A DNA stretch of 64,000 bases from Fretibacterium fastidiosum (GCF_964642095.1 NZ_OZ209244.1:1302001-1366000); one strand, 5' to 3'. Shown: positions 1 through 8,960, counted from the first letter of the stretch. Notes: generated by a model not told the origin, from the letters alone. Program-made: numbers and translations.

Positions 1-1
1 G

Positions 2-196
2 CTGGTGTACAAGGCCTCCTGGCCCGACGAGCGCGTGCTGCGCGGCCCCCTGGCGTCGATCCCGGCCATGGCGGAGGAGGCGGGCATCAGCAAGACGGCC
101 CTCGTCCTGGTGGGGGGCTTCCTGGGGGACGACTACGACCTCTCGCGGCTCTACGACGCCTCCTTCTCCCACGGCTGCCGCAGGGCCTCCCAATGA
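2..196 (+). CDS. cbiF: Cobalt-precorrin-4 C11-methyltransferase, C-terminal end (partial)
   Basis: Only the last 64 codons are in the window; the gene enters from the left in the frame beginning at base 2. The visible end runs YKASWPDERVLRG, then a central TALVLVGG strand, and finishes with SRLYDASFSHGCR. This matches the conserved tail of CbiF/CobM, the SAM-dependent methylase that adds a methyl group at C-11 of the corrin precursor. The stop overlaps the ATG of cbiG by four bases, so the two genes are translationally coupled. The SAM-binding N-terminal half is outside the window, so activity cannot be judged. The operon promoter, and any cobalamin riboswitch, must lie upstream of the window. 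Confidence 0.85.
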   Translation: MVYKASWPDERVLRGPLASIPAMAEEAGISKTALVLVGGFLGDDYDLSRLYDASFSHGCRRASQ

Positions 197-1185
197 GGGA
201 CGGTCCCGTCGTCCTGGCCGCCTTCACCGAGGCGGGGGCGGCCCTGGCCGTGCGGCTGGCCGACCGGCTGGGCGGGCGGGCCTTCGCGCCGGAGCGCTGC
301 CTCGTGCCGGGCGCGGAGCGGATCGACCCCGACGGTGGCGTGAGGGGATGGGCGGGGGAGTGGTTTCAGCGCGCGGGGGCGATGGTCTTCGTCTGTGCGT
401 GCGGTATCGCGGTGCGCGCCATCGCGCCCTGGGTGCGCGCCAAGACGCAGGACCCCGCCGTGGTCGTGACGGACGAGGCGGGGCGCTTCGTGATCCCCAT
501 CCTGTCGGGGCACATCGGCGGGGCGAACCAGCTGGCCCGCCGCGTCGCGGACCTCACGGGCGGCGCGGCCGCCGTGACGACGGCTACGGACGTGAACGGC
601 GTGACCGCCGTGGACGAGTGGGCTGTGGAGAATCGGTGCGCCATCCAGAACCCGCGCGCCATCAAGGCGGTGTCCGCGGCCGTCCTGGCCGGGGAGAGGG
701 TGGGCGTGGCGGTGACGGATGAGCTTCAGCCCGCCCCCTGGCCCGTGACGCTGTGGCTTCGGCCCCGGGTGCTGGTGCTGGGCGTCGGGTGCGTCAAGGG
801 TGCGGATGCCCGCGAGGTGCGAGAGGGGGCGCGGGACTTCCTGGACAGCGCGGGCGTGTCGCCCCTGTCGCTTCGAGCCCTGGCCTCCATCGACCTGAAG
901 CGGGACGAGGCGGCCCTGCTGGAGCTGGCGGACGCCTACGGCGTCCCGTTCCTGACGTTCGGCGCGGACCGACTTGCTGCGGTGCCGGGGCGCTTCTCCT
1001 CGTCGGAGAGGGTGCGCGAGGTCACGGGCGTGGACAACGTCTGTGAGCGGGCGGCGGTGCTGGCCGCGTCGGAGGCGTCGGAGGGCGGCGGGGCCGTGCT
1101 CTTGCGGAGCAAGGCGCGGTATCCCCGCATGACCTTTGCCCTGGCGCGGGCCAGGGGCGCGAAAGAATTGGGGGGCACGGAATGA
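193..1185 (+). CDS. cbiG: Cobalt-precorrin-5A hydrolase CbiG
   Basis: A 330-residue protein of normal family length. CbiG opens the delta-lactone ring of cobalt-precorrin-5A and releases acetaldehyde in the anaerobic, cobalt-early B12 pathway. Visible family blocks are ACGIAVRAIAPWV near residue 70, PILSGHIGGANQLARR near 101-116, the TATDVNGVTAVDEWA strand near 135, and a separate C-terminal domain from about 195 that starts LVLGVGCVKGA. The ATG at 193 sits inside the stop of cbiF, and the stop at 1185 overlaps the next ATG at 1182. This overlap pattern continues through most of the operon and indicates one transcript. Confidence 0.93.
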   Translation: MRDGPVVLAAFTEAGAALAVRLADRLGGRAFAPERCLVPGAERIDPDGGVRGWAGEWFQRAGAMVFVCACGIAVRAIAPWVRAKTQDPAVVVTDEAGRFVIPILSGHIGGANQLARRVADLTGGAAAVTTATDVNGVTAVDEWAVENRCAIQNPRAIKAVSAAVLAGERVGVAVTDELQPAPWPVTLWLRPRVLVLGVGCVKGADAREVREGARDFLDSAGVSPLSLRALASIDLKRDEAALLELADAYGVPFLTFGADRLAAVPGRFSSSERVREVTGVDNVCERAAVLAASEASEGGGAVLLRSKARYPRMTFALARARGAKELGGTE

Positions 1186-1916
1186 TCCGGGTGGTGGGGC
1201 TGGGGCCGGGAGGCCGGGACGAGATGACGCCGCGGGCGCTTGAGGCGCTCGCACGCTGCGACGTGATCCTGGGGTACCGGGCGTACATTGAGCTGATCGA
1301 ACCGGTGCTGCCGGGCAAGGAGTATCGCGCGTCCTCCATGAGGCAGGAGGCGGACCGCTGCCGCGAGGCGCTGGCGCTCTCCGCGTCGGGGCGCGCCGTC
1401 GGGATCGTCTCGAGCGGGGACCCAGGCGTCTACGGCATGGCCGGCCTCCTGTTGGAGCTGGCGGGGGAGGACGTGGATGTCGAGATCGTTCCGGGCATCA
1501 CGGCGGCCGTCTCGGCCGCGGCGGTCCTGGGCGCGCCCTTGATGAACGACTTCGCCGTCGTCAGCCTGAGCGACCTCCTGACGCCGTGGGAGGCGATCGA
1601 GAGGCGGATCGAGGCGGCGTCCGGCGCCGACTTCGTCCTCTGCCTCTACAACCCCGCGAGCCGGGGCCGCCCGGAGCACTTTCGCCGCGCCTGCGACCTG
1701 GTCCTGCGGCACAGGTCGCCCGAGACGCCCGCGGGCTGGGTGCGCAACGCGGGCCGCAGCGGGGAGCGATACGGCGTCACGACGCTTGGGGCGATCCGGG
1801 ACGTGGAGCTTGACATGTTCTGCACGGCCGTCATCGGCTGTTCCGCGACCTTCGTGAAGGGCGGCCGCATGGTGACGCGGCGCGGTTACCGGAGCGCGGA
1901 GGAGGCGGAGCGTTGA
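1182..1916 (+). CDS. cbiH: Cobalt-factor III / precorrin-3B C17-methyltransferase
   Basis: A 244-residue SAM-dependent tetrapyrrole methylase. It starts with the GLGPGG nucleotide-binding loop, has the SSGDPGVYGMAG loop near residue 85, VPGITAAVSAAAVLGAPL near 105-122, and the LYNPASRGRP block typical of CbiH/CobJ. The enzyme methylates C-17 and drives ring contraction. Its ATG overlaps the end of cbiG and its TGA overlaps the TTG start of the next gene, so it is embedded in the same operon. It lacks the extra iron-sulfur domain present in some CbiH60-type homologues. Confidence 0.92.
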   Translation: MIRVVGLGPGGRDEMTPRALEALARCDVILGYRAYIELIEPVLPGKEYRASSMRQEADRCREALALSASGRAVGIVSSGDPGVYGMAGLLLELAGEDVDVEIVPGITAAVSAAAVLGAPLMNDFAVVSLSDLLTPWEAIERRIEAASGADFVLCLYNPASRGRPEHFRRACDLVLRHRSPETPAGWVRNAGRSGERYGVTTLGAIRDVELDMFCTAVIGCSATFVKGGRMVTRRGYRSAEEAER

Positions 1917-3166
1917 GCGGCGAACGCCTCCTCCTGTTCGGCGGGACGACGGAGGCGCGGGAGCTCCTGGAGCGCGGACTGCCCGCGATCTATTGCGCGG
2001 CCACGGACTACGGCGCCGACCTGGTCCGCGGCCTGCCGAACGTCGAGGCGAGGCCGGGGCGGCTCGACGCGGAGGGCATCGCGGCCCTGATCCGGGACGA
2101 GGGGGTTCCCTGCGTCATCGACGCCACGCACCCCTACGCCAGGGAGGTCACGGCCAACGTCCGTGCCGCCTGCGAGCGCACGGGCACGCCCCTGCTGCGC
2201 GTGCTGCGGGCGAGCGGGGTGCCGTCCGGGGCGGAGGGTGTCACGCGCGTCCCCTCCTGTGCGGCGGCAGCGGAGCTCCTGAACGCGAGGGAGGGGGCCG
2301 TCCTGCTGACGGTGGGGAGCCGGGAGCTTTCGGCCTTCGCGTCCATTCGGGACGGCGGGAGGCGCCTCTTCGCGCGGGTCCTCCCGGCGGAGGAGTCGCT
2401 GCGCGCCTGCGCGGCGATCGGCCTCGACCCCGCCCACGTCCTGGCCATGCAGGGCCCGTTCTCGCTTGAGATGAACCTGGCCATGCTGAGGGACGTCGGT
2501 GCCGCCGCGCTGGTGACGAAGGACGGCGGCCCCGCGGGCGGCATGGAGGCGAAGCTGACGGCCGCGCGCCGGCTGGGCGTCGAGGTGATCCTGGTGGAGC
2601 GGCCGGCGGACGGCGGCGTCTCCGTCGAGGAGGCCCTCCTGTGGGCGCGGCGGATGCTGGGGCTGAGCCGGCCTCCCCTCTTTCCCGTGATGCGGGACAT
2701 CGAGGGGCGGCTCGTCCTGGTGGTGGGGGGCGGGGCCGTGGCGCGGCGCAGGGCGGAGACGCTCCTGCGGTGCGGCGCGCGGGTGCGGGCCGTCAGCCCC
2801 CGCTTCTGCGACGGCTTCCCCGAGGTGGCAGAGCGCCTGCAGCGGCCCTTCGCGCCGGAGGACCTGGACGGCGCCCTCCTGGCGGTGGCGGCCTCGGGCA
2901 GCCGCACGACGAACCGCGAGGCGTCCCGCCGTGCCAGGGAGCGCGGCGTCCCCGTCAGCGTCGCGGACAACGCGGCGGAGGGGGACTTCTTCTTCCCGTC
3001 CCTCGTCGCGTCGGGCGCGGCGGCGGCCTCCGTCTCCAGCGCCGGGCTCTCCTGCTCCCTCACCCGGCGGCTTTCGGACCGCCTGAGGGCGGTGTGGGAG
3101 GGCTGGGTGGCGGAGGAGACGGAGGCGCTGAGGCGGGAGAAGGGCGGGGTGGGAGGATGCGCCTGA
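1913..3166 (+). CDS. CbiJ precorrin-6A reductase fused to precorrin-2 dehydrogenase
   Basis: A 417-residue two-domain protein. Residues 1 to about 245 match CbiJ/CobK, the NAD(P)H-dependent reductase of (cobalt-)precorrin-6A: GGTTEARELLERG at the start, VIDATHPYAREV near 68, and the MQGPFS block near 183. Residues about 255-417 match the CysG N-terminal/Met8 type dehydrogenase that oxidises precorrin-2 to sirohydrochlorin: VVGGGAVARRRAE Rossmann loop, ADNAAEGDFFFPS, then SSAGLSCSLTRRLSDRLR. The start is a TTG (TTGA overlap with the previous stop). Joining an early step and a later corrin step in one chain is uncommon, though each domain is standard. A separate ferrochelatase domain is not seen here. 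Confidence 0.88.
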   Translation: MSGERLLLFGGTTEARELLERGLPAIYCAATDYGADLVRGLPNVEARPGRLDAEGIAALIRDEGVPCVIDATHPYAREVTANVRAACERTGTPLLRVLRASGVPSGAEGVTRVPSCAAAAELLNAREGAVLLTVGSRELSAFASIRDGGRRLFARVLPAEESLRACAAIGLDPAHVLAMQGPFSLEMNLAMLRDVGAAALVTKDGGPAGGMEAKLTAARRLGVEVILVERPADGGVSVEEALLWARRMLGLSRPPLFPVMRDIEGRLVLVVGGGAVARRRAETLLRCGARVRAVSPRFCDGFPEVAERLQRPFAPEDLDGALLAVAASGSRTTNREASRRARERGVPVSVADNAAEGDFFFPSLVASGAAAASVSSAGLSCSLTRRLSDRLRAVWEGWVAEETEALRREKGGVGGCA

Positions 3167-4095
3167 TGTCGATGAGACGAAGGCTGCGCGTTGGCGGTCG
3201 GGCCAGCCATCTGGCCGTGGCCCAGAGCCGCCTGGTGATGGCCGCCATCGCCGCGGCGCACCCGGAGCTGGAACTGGAGCTGGTGACGTTCCGCACGACG
3301 GGGGACGTGAACATGAAGCCCTTCGCCGAGGCCTCGGACCCGGCGGGCATCAAGGGGCTCTTCACGCTGGAGCTGGAGCGGGCCCTGCTCGGCGGAGCCA
3401 TCGACCTGGCGGTGCACAGCCTGAAGGACCTGCCCATGGTTCAGGACCCCCGCCTGCCCATCGTGGCGTACTCGCGGCGGGAGGACCCGCGCGACGCGCT
3501 GGTGCTGCCCGTGGACGCGGACGGGCGGGCGCTGGAGGACGGGGGCGGGGCCATTGGGTGCTCCTCGCTGCGCCGCCGCCTGCAGCTGGCGCGCCTCTTT
3601 CCGGGTCGGGCGACGGAGCCGGTGCGGGGCAGCGTGCCGACGCGCCTGCGCAAGCTGGACGAGGGGCAGTTCTCCATGCTGGTGCTGGCTGCGGCGGGGC
3701 TGAAGCGTCTGGGGCTCGAGGCGCGCGCGTCGCGCGTCCTCGGCGTGGAGGAGATGGTCCCCGCGGCGGGACAGGGTATCCTGGCGTGTCAGGGGCGCGC
3801 GGGCGAGGCCTATGACTTCCTCGACGCCGTGCGGGACCGGGACGCGGAGGACTGTGCGCGGGCGGAGCGGAGCTTCGCCGCCGCGCTGGGGGGCGGCTGC
3901 ACGCAGCCCGTGGGGGCGTTCGCTTCCGTGAACGGGGATGAGCTGACGCTCACGGGGTTCTGCCTGTTGGACGCCCTGGCGGGGGAGCGGCGGGGCCGCA
4001 TCGCAGGGCCCCGCGCGAGGGCGGAGGCTTTGGGCCGGCACCTGGCCGCGCGCCTCGCGCCGAACGCGGTACTGAGGGAGGGGGCCGGAGCATGA
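3166..4095 (+). CDS. hemC: Hydroxymethylbilane synthase (porphobilinogen deaminase)
   Basis: This enzyme polymerises four porphobilinogens into hydroxymethylbilane. The protein has the TTGD block, AVHSLKDLP, IGCSSLRRRLQL and RGSVPTRLRKLDEG motifs. The dipyrromethane cofactor cysteine is in LGGGCTQPVGAFA (about Cys245). I chose the ATG at 3166 because it follows GGGAGG by nine bases and overlaps the upstream TGA. An in-frame ATG at 3157 is possible but leaves no spacing to that Shine-Dalgarno. The stop overlaps the next start (ATGA at 4092). Confidence 0.93.
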   Translation: MSMRRRLRVGGRASHLAVAQSRLVMAAIAAAHPELELELVTFRTTGDVNMKPFAEASDPAGIKGLFTLELERALLGGAIDLAVHSLKDLPMVQDPRLPIVAYSRREDPRDALVLPVDADGRALEDGGGAIGCSSLRRRLQLARLFPGRATEPVRGSVPTRLRKLDEGQFSMLVLAAAGLKRLGLEARASRVLGVEEMVPAAGQGILACQGRAGEAYDFLDAVRDRDAEDCARAERSFAAALGGGCTQPVGAFASVNGDELTLTGFCLLDALAGERRGRIAGPRARAEALGRHLAARLAPNAVLREGAGA

Positions 4096-5585
4096 GCGAG
4101 GGAAGGGTTGGCCGGGTGTGGCTCGTGGGCGCGGGGCCTGGAGACGCGGGGCTCCTGACGCTGCGGGGCCGCGAGGTCCTGCAGGGCGCGGAGGCGGTGG
4201 TCTACGACCGGCTGGTGGGCGACGGCGTCCTGGCCATGATCCCGGCAGGCGCCGAGCGCGTGGACGTCGGCAAGAGCGGCGGCAGTCATCCGGTGCCCCA
4301 GCGGGAGATCGAGGCGATCCTGGTGCGCCTCGCGCTGTCGGGCAGACGGGTCGTCCGCCTGAAGGGGGGCGACCCCTTCCTCTTCGGCCGCGGGGGCGAG
4401 GAGGCGGAGGCGCTCCTGCGGCACGGCATCCCCTTCGAGGTCGTGCCCGGCGTCACCTCCGCCGTCGCCGCTCCGGCCTGGGCGGGCATTCCGGTGACGC
4501 ACCGCGGCCTGGCCTCGTCGCTCCACGTCGTCACGGCGCACAGCCGGGAGGGGGGCCTGCCGGACCTGGACTTCGAGGCGCTGGCCCGCCTGAAGGGGAC
4601 GCTGATCTTCCTCATGGGGGTGGAGGGCGCGCTGGAACTTTGCGCCCGGCTGATGGAGGCGGGGATGGACCCGGAGACCCCCGCGGCAGCCGTGGAGCGC
4701 GGGACCTCCGCGCGCCAGCGCCGTGTGTCCGCGACGCTTCGGACGTTGGCGGAGGCGATGCGCGGCGCGGGGATCCGCCCTCCGGCGGTCCTCGTCGTGG
4801 GGGCCGTGGCGGCGTTGGCCGAGCGCTTCGACTGGCGGGCCGCCCTGCCGCTTTCCGGGGTGCGCGCCGCCGTGACGCGGCCGCGGGAGCGCGCGGGGCG
4901 CCTGTCGCGGATGCTCCGGGATGCGGGGGCGGAGGTCCTGGAGGTCCCCTGCATCGCCACGGAGCCGCTGGAGGACCCCCTTCCGCCCATCGGTGGCGCG
5001 GACTGGGCCGTCTTCACCAGTGCGGCGGGGATCGAGGCCCTGACGGCGCGCCTGGCCCGCGAGGGGCGGGACGTTCGGGAGCTGGGAGGCGCGCGCCTCG
5101 CGGCCATCGGGCCGGCGACGGCGGAGGCCCTGAGGGCCTGTGGCCTGCGGGTTGACCTGATGCCCGACGTCTACGACGGCGAGCACCTGGCCGTTGCCCT
5201 GGCGGGGCGCATGAGGACGGGGGAGAAGGCCCTGCTGCTGCGGGCGGAGGAACACGGGCCGGAGCTGACGGAGGGGCTTCGGGCCGCCGGCGTCCCCTTC
5301 CGGGAGGTGCCGCTCTACCGCACCTGCCGCCTTCGCCCGGAGTTGCCGGAGGACCTGGACATGGCGTTCTTCACCAGCGCCTCGACCGTCGGGGCCTTCG
5401 CCGCCTGCGCGCCGACGGGCTGGAGGGGCTGGAGCGAGGTGGGGGCGCTCTGCATCGGGCGCCAGACGGCGCGCGCTGCGCGGGAGGCCGGCTTCGCGCG
5501 GGTCTTCACGGCGGACTCCGCGACGCTCGAGGCACTTCTCGCCGCGGCCGTGGCCGCGCGGGGTCAAATCACAGCCGCCCGGTGA
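4092..5585 (+). CDS. cobA-hemD: Uroporphyrinogen-III C-methyltransferase / uroporphyrinogen-III synthase fusion
   Basis: A 497-residue bifunctional protein. The N-terminal half, to about residue 245, is the SAM methyltransferase that makes precorrin-2: VGAGPGDAGLLTLRG, VVYDRLVG, RLKGGDPFLFGRGGEEAE and PGVTSAVAAPAWAGIPVTHR. The C-terminal half from about 255 is HemD, which closes the ring of hydroxymethylbilane; its alternating VFTSAAGIEAL and FFTSASTVGAF elements are visible. CobA-HemD fusions are well known in anaerobes. The fusion sits between hemC and hemB, so substrate passes from one operon product to the next. Start ATG overlaps hemC. Confidence 0.93.
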   Translation: MSEGRVGRVWLVGAGPGDAGLLTLRGREVLQGAEAVVYDRLVGDGVLAMIPAGAERVDVGKSGGSHPVPQREIEAILVRLALSGRRVVRLKGGDPFLFGRGGEEAEALLRHGIPFEVVPGVTSAVAAPAWAGIPVTHRGLASSLHVVTAHSREGGLPDLDFEALARLKGTLIFLMGVEGALELCARLMEAGMDPETPAAAVERGTSARQRRVSATLRTLAEAMRGAGIRPPAVLVVGAVAALAERFDWRAALPLSGVRAAVTRPRERAGRLSRMLRDAGAEVLEVPCIATEPLEDPLPPIGGADWAVFTSAAGIEALTARLAREGRDVRELGGARLAAIGPATAEALRACGLRVDLMPDVYDGEHLAVALAGRMRTGEKALLLRAEEHGPELTEGLRAAGVPFREVPLYRTCRLRPELPEDLDMAFFTSASTVGAFAACAPTGWRGWSEVGALCIGRQTARAAREAGFARVFTADSATLEALLAAAVAARGQITAAR

Positions 5586-5610
5586 GGGGCGGCGCAGGGG
5601 AGGGATCATC

Positions 5611-6585
5611 GTGATCGTTCGTCCAAGGCGGCTGCGCCGAACGGCAGCCATTCGCGATATGGTGAGGGAGACGAGGCTTGCGGCCTCGATGTTGGTGTAC
5701 CCGATCTTCGTCCGGGAGGGCAGGGGCGTCGTGGAGGAGCTCTCGGCCATGCCGGGCCAGATGCGCTGGAGCCCGGACACGCTGCCCCGCATCCTGGAGC
5801 GGGCCGCGGGGGCCGGCATCGGCGGCGTGCTGCTCTTTGGCATTCCGGACCACAAGGACGAGACGGGGAGCCAGGCCTGGGCGGAGGACGGCGTCGTCCA
5901 GCGGGCGATGCGCACGGCGAAGCGGGAGTTTCCCGACCTGACGGTCATCGGGGACGTGTGCCTCTGCGAGTACACGTCCCACGGCCACTGTGGAGTGCTG
6001 AAGGGAACGACGGTCGACAACGACCCGACGGTCGAGCTCCTGGCCCGAACGGCCGTGTCTCAGGCCCAGGCCGGCGCGGACATCGTGGCACCCTCCGACA
6101 TGATGGATGGGCGCGTGGGCGCCATCCGATCGGCACTGGACGACGCGGGTCTGACGGAGACGGCGATCCTCTCCTACGCGGTGAAGTACGCCTCCGCGTT
6201 CTACGGGCCGTTCCGCGAGGCGGCGCAGTCCGCCCCCTCCTTCGGGGACCGGCGGGGCTACCAGATGGACCCCTGCAACGTGCGCGAGGGGATACGGGAG
6301 GCGCTGCTGGACGTCGAGGAGGGCGCCGACATGATCCTGGTCAAGCCGGGCCTGCCCTACCTGGACGTGCTGCGCGCGGTGAAGGAACGGGTGAGCGTGC
6401 CCGTGGGGAGCTATTCCGTTAGCGGCGAGTACTCCATGATCAAGGCGGCGGCGGCCAACGGCTGGCTGGACGAGCGGCGCGTCGTGTGCGAGTCGGCCGT
6501 CTGTCTGGCGCGGGCCGGCGCGGACATCGTCGTCACCTACTTCGCCCTGTCCCTGGCGGACTGGATTCGGGAGGGTTTGGCCTAG
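5611..6585 (+). CDS. hemB: Delta-aminolevulinic acid dehydratase (porphobilinogen synthase)
   Basis: A 324-residue enzyme condensing two 5-aminolevulinates to porphobilinogen. The start is GTG at 5611 behind a GGGGAGGG Shine-Dalgarno. Both Schiff-base lysines are present, Lys192 in SYAVKYAS and Lys245 in ILVKPG. The metal loop DVCLCEYTSHGHCG keeps Cys117, Cys119 and Cys127 with the spacing of zinc-dependent enzymes, so this is predicted to be the Zn form. It is the last gene of the plus-strand operon. Its TAG stop is one base from the convergent cbiA stop, with no room for a conventional terminator. Confidence 0.95.
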   Translation: MIVRPRRLRRTAAIRDMVRETRLAASMLVYPIFVREGRGVVEELSAMPGQMRWSPDTLPRILERAAGAGIGGVLLFGIPDHKDETGSQAWAEDGVVQRAMRTAKREFPDLTVIGDVCLCEYTSHGHCGVLKGTTVDNDPTVELLARTAVSQAQAGADIVAPSDMMDGRVGAIRSALDDAGLTETAILSYAVKYASAFYGPFREAAQSAPSFGDRRGYQMDPCNVREGIREALLDVEEGADMILVKPGLPYLDVLRAVKERVSVPVGSYSVSGEYSMIKAAAANGWLDERRVVCESAVCLARAGADIVVTYFALSLADWIREGLA

Positions 6586-6586
6586 G

Positions 6587-7972
6587 TCACCGTCCGCCCG
6601 CCGACGCGCTGCGGAAGGCTCGGCAGCGGGCGAGGAACGAATCCGCCGCGTCCGGCAGGCCCGCCAGGTTGAGGTGGAGGTACGAGGCCAGGACGTTCCC
6701 GCGGGCGTACCCACCGCTGTGGGCCGCGCCCGTGCGCTTCCTCTCGACGCGGAAGGCCCAGGGGAAGTCCTCCGCCTCCGGCGTCATGGCGGAGAAGTGG
6801 AACTCGTGCCCCCGCAGGAGCGTCCCCGCCGGGCCGAGGACGGTGTCGCGGAGGGCGCGGGCCTCCACGTAGCCCACGGCCTCGAGGCGGTGCTGCATCC
6901 GACAGGACGCGGGCAGGACGCCCGCCATCTCGAAGGCGGCGCCCTCCATGTCGGTGATGGAGCGGCACAGGTACATCATCCCGCCGCACTCCGCCAGGAT
7001 GGGGACGCCGCGTTCCGCGGCGCGGGCCACGCTCCGCCGCATGGAGGCGTTGGCCGCGAGCTCCCCCGCAAACCGCTCCGGAAACCCTCCGCCCAGGATC
7101 ACGCCGTCCGCTTCCGGCAGCGCCTCGTCCTGCATGGGGCTGAAGGGGATCAGCTCCGCCCCCCGGTCCTCCAGGGCCGACAGGCTGTCCGGGTAGTAGA
7201 AGGAGAAGGCCAGGTCTTGCGCCACGGCGATCCGCACGTCCTTTGCGGCGCGGGACCTCGTCCCCTCCGGCGGCAGGGGAAGGGGTGGTGCGGACCGTGC
7301 GATGGCGAGGAGCGCGTCGACGTCCACGCCGCGCTCCACCGCTTCGCGGATGCGGTCCAGCTGCGCGGCGTCGTGCGTTTCCGCCTCCGGCACGAGGCCC
7401 AGGTGACGCTCCGGCAGGGCGAGGGCCTCGTCTCGCATCACGGCCCCCAGCAGGGGGATGCCGACGCGCTCCAGCGCCTCCGCGATCGTGTCCCGGTGCG
7501 AGGCCGACCCCAGGCGGTTCAGGATGACGCCGTGGAGGTCCACCGACCTGTCGTACTCCCGAAACCCCAACGCCACGGCCGCGGCGCTCTGGCCCATGGA
7601 GCGCGCGTCAACGACCAGCACGACGGGCAGGCCCAGGAGCTTCGCGATCTCCGCGCTGCTGCTGACGCCGCCGCGGCCGCCGTCGTAGAGGCCCATCACG
7701 CCCTCCGCCACGGCCACGTCCGCCCCAAGGGAGGTGCGGGCAAAGAGGCCCTTCATGACCGCGGGAGGCGTCAGCCACGTGTCGAGGCTCAGGACCTCGC
7801 AGTGCCCCGCCGCGCGATGGAATCCGGGGTCGATGTAGTCCGGCCCGACCTTGTACCCCACGACGCGCAGGCCCCGGCGGTACAGCGCCGCCAGGAGGCC
7901 GCAGACGATCGTCGTCTTGCCGGACCCGCTCGCCGCCGCGGCCACCAGCAGGCGGGGCTGAGCCGTCGTCAT
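6587..7972 (-). CDS. cbiA: Cobyrinic acid a,c-diamide synthase
   Basis: A 461-residue amidotransferase that amidates the a and c side chains of cobyrinate with glutamine and ATP. The N-terminal DTBS-like domain has the P-loop AAASGSGKTTIVCGL (residues 12-26) and VGPDYIDPGFH. The C-terminal class I glutaminase domain has ILAECGGMMYL with nucleophile near Cys329 and HEFHFS. The chosen ATG at 7972 overlaps the ddl stop (ATGA); an open frame continues upstream but is only the shadow of ddl. It completes the corrin steps encoded on the other strand, although it is transcribed with ddl rather than with the cbi genes. Confidence 0.94.
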   Translation of the reverse strand: MTTAQPRLLVAAAASGSGKTTIVCGLLAALYRRGLRVVGYKVGPDYIDPGFHRAAGHCEVLSLDTWLTPPAVMKGLFARTSLGADVAVAEGVMGLYDGGRGGVSSSAEIAKLLGLPVVLVVDARSMGQSAAAVALGFREYDRSVDLHGVILNRLGSASHRDTIAEALERVGIPLLGAVMRDEALALPERHLGLVPEAETHDAAQLDRIREAVERGVDVDALLAIARSAPPLPLPPEGTRSRAAKDVRIAVAQDLAFSFYYPDSLSALEDRGAELIPFSPMQDEALPEADGVILGGGFPERFAGELAANASMRRSVARAAERGVPILAECGGMMYLCRSITDMEGAAFEMAGVLPASCRMQHRLEAVGYVEARALRDTVLGPAGTLLRGHEFHFSAMTPEAEDFPWAFRVERKRTGAAHSGGYARGNVLASYLHLNLAGLPDAADSFLARCRAFRSASAGGR

Positions 7973-8910
7973 GCCTGACCCCAGCGCTTCAGCGCGGAGC
8001 GGACGAGGTGCGCGACGAACTCCGGAAACCCCAGTCCGGCGGCCCGCGCCGCCTTGGGCACGAGGCTCGTCGCCGTCATGCCGGGGGCGGTGTTGACCTC
8101 CAGGATCCAGGGGGTGCCGTCCTCCGACAGGCGGAAGTCCGCCCGGCTGTAGTCGCGGCAGCCCAGGGCCCGATGGGCCGCCACGGCCGAGCCGACGACG
8201 CGCTCCGCGACGGCCGGCGCGAGGGGCGCCGGCACGAGGTACTCCGTGGCCCCCGCCGTGTACTTGTTCCGGTAGTCGTAGAACCCGGCGTGGGGGACGA
8301 TCTCGATGACGGGAAGGGCTTCGGGCGCCCCGTCCCGCTCCCACACGGCTGCGGTGAGCTCGCGCCCGCCGATGTACTCCTCGATGAGGACCGCGGGGCC
8401 GTACTCCTGTCGCGCCAGGGCTACGGCCGCCCTCAGGGCGTCCTCCGTGACGTGTCGCAGGATCGTGATCCCCACGGTGCTGCCGCCGGAACAGGGCTTG
8501 ACGACGACGGCGTCACCCAGCTCAGCCCGCACGGCCTCGAGGTCCGGCGCGCCCTTCGGCAGCAGGATTCCCTTCGGCACGGTCAGGCCCGCCGCGCGAA
8601 GAATGGCGCACGACCGTCCCTTGTCCATGGCCAGATCGCAGACGATGGGGTCGGACCCCGTGTAGGGCAGGCCCATCGCCTCGAGCTGTGCCTCGAGCCG
8701 CCCGTCCTCGCCCCAACTGCCGTGCATGGCCACGAAGGCCGCGTCGAACCCCCTGAGGGAGTGGCGCGCCTCCTCGAGGGTTCGCAGGTCCACGGCCTTC
8801 GCCCGATACCCCGCCTCGACCAGCGCCGCGGTCACCGCGGCCCCGCTCCTCAGCGATACCTCGCGCTCTGCACCGTCCCCGCCGCAGAGCACCGCAATCC
8901 GTTCGTTCAC
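7969..8910 (-). CDS. ddl: D-alanine--D-alanine ligase
   Basis: A 313-residue ATP-grasp ligase making the D-Ala-D-Ala dipeptide of peptidoglycan. It shows the HGSWGEDGRLEAQLE N-terminal block, YTGSDP, KPCSGGSTVGI, and the C-terminal DFRLSEDGTPWILEVNTAPGM metal-binding segment. The start is GTG at 8910 after GGGGGAGA. Its stop overlaps the ATG of cbiA, so a cell-wall gene and a cobalamin gene are coupled here, which is an unexpected pairing. A TATAAT-like -10 lies about 50 bases upstream. Confidence 0.94.
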   Translation of the reverse strand: MNERIAVLCGGDGAEREVSLRSGAAVTAALVEAGYRAKAVDLRTLEEARHSLRGFDAAFVAMHGSWGEDGRLEAQLEAMGLPYTGSDPIVCDLAMDKGRSCAILRAAGLTVPKGILLPKGAPDLEAVRAELGDAVVVKPCSGGSTVGITILRHVTEDALRAAVALARQEYGPAVLIEEYIGGRELTAAVWERDGAPEALPVIEIVPHAGFYDYRNKYTAGATEYLVPAPLAPAVAERVVGSAVAAHRALGCRDYSRADFRLSEDGTPWILEVNTAPGMTATSLVPKAARAAGLGFPEFVAHLVRSALKRWGQA

Positions 8911-8960
8911 GCTGTCTCCCCCTTCATCCTCGGCTCCCAGGCTGTTTTTTGTCCGGGCCT

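Noticed and set aside
1..200. Search for a cobalamin riboswitch in the tetrapyrrole operon
   Set aside because: All visible genes overlap and no long leader exists in the window. Any riboswitch would be upstream of base 1.
2641..3165. Extension of hemC to an upstream start at 2641
   Set aside because: The additional 170 residues are an out-of-frame reading of the CbiJ-Met8 gene; the ATG at 3166 has proper Shine-Dalgarno spacing and gives the normal HemC length.
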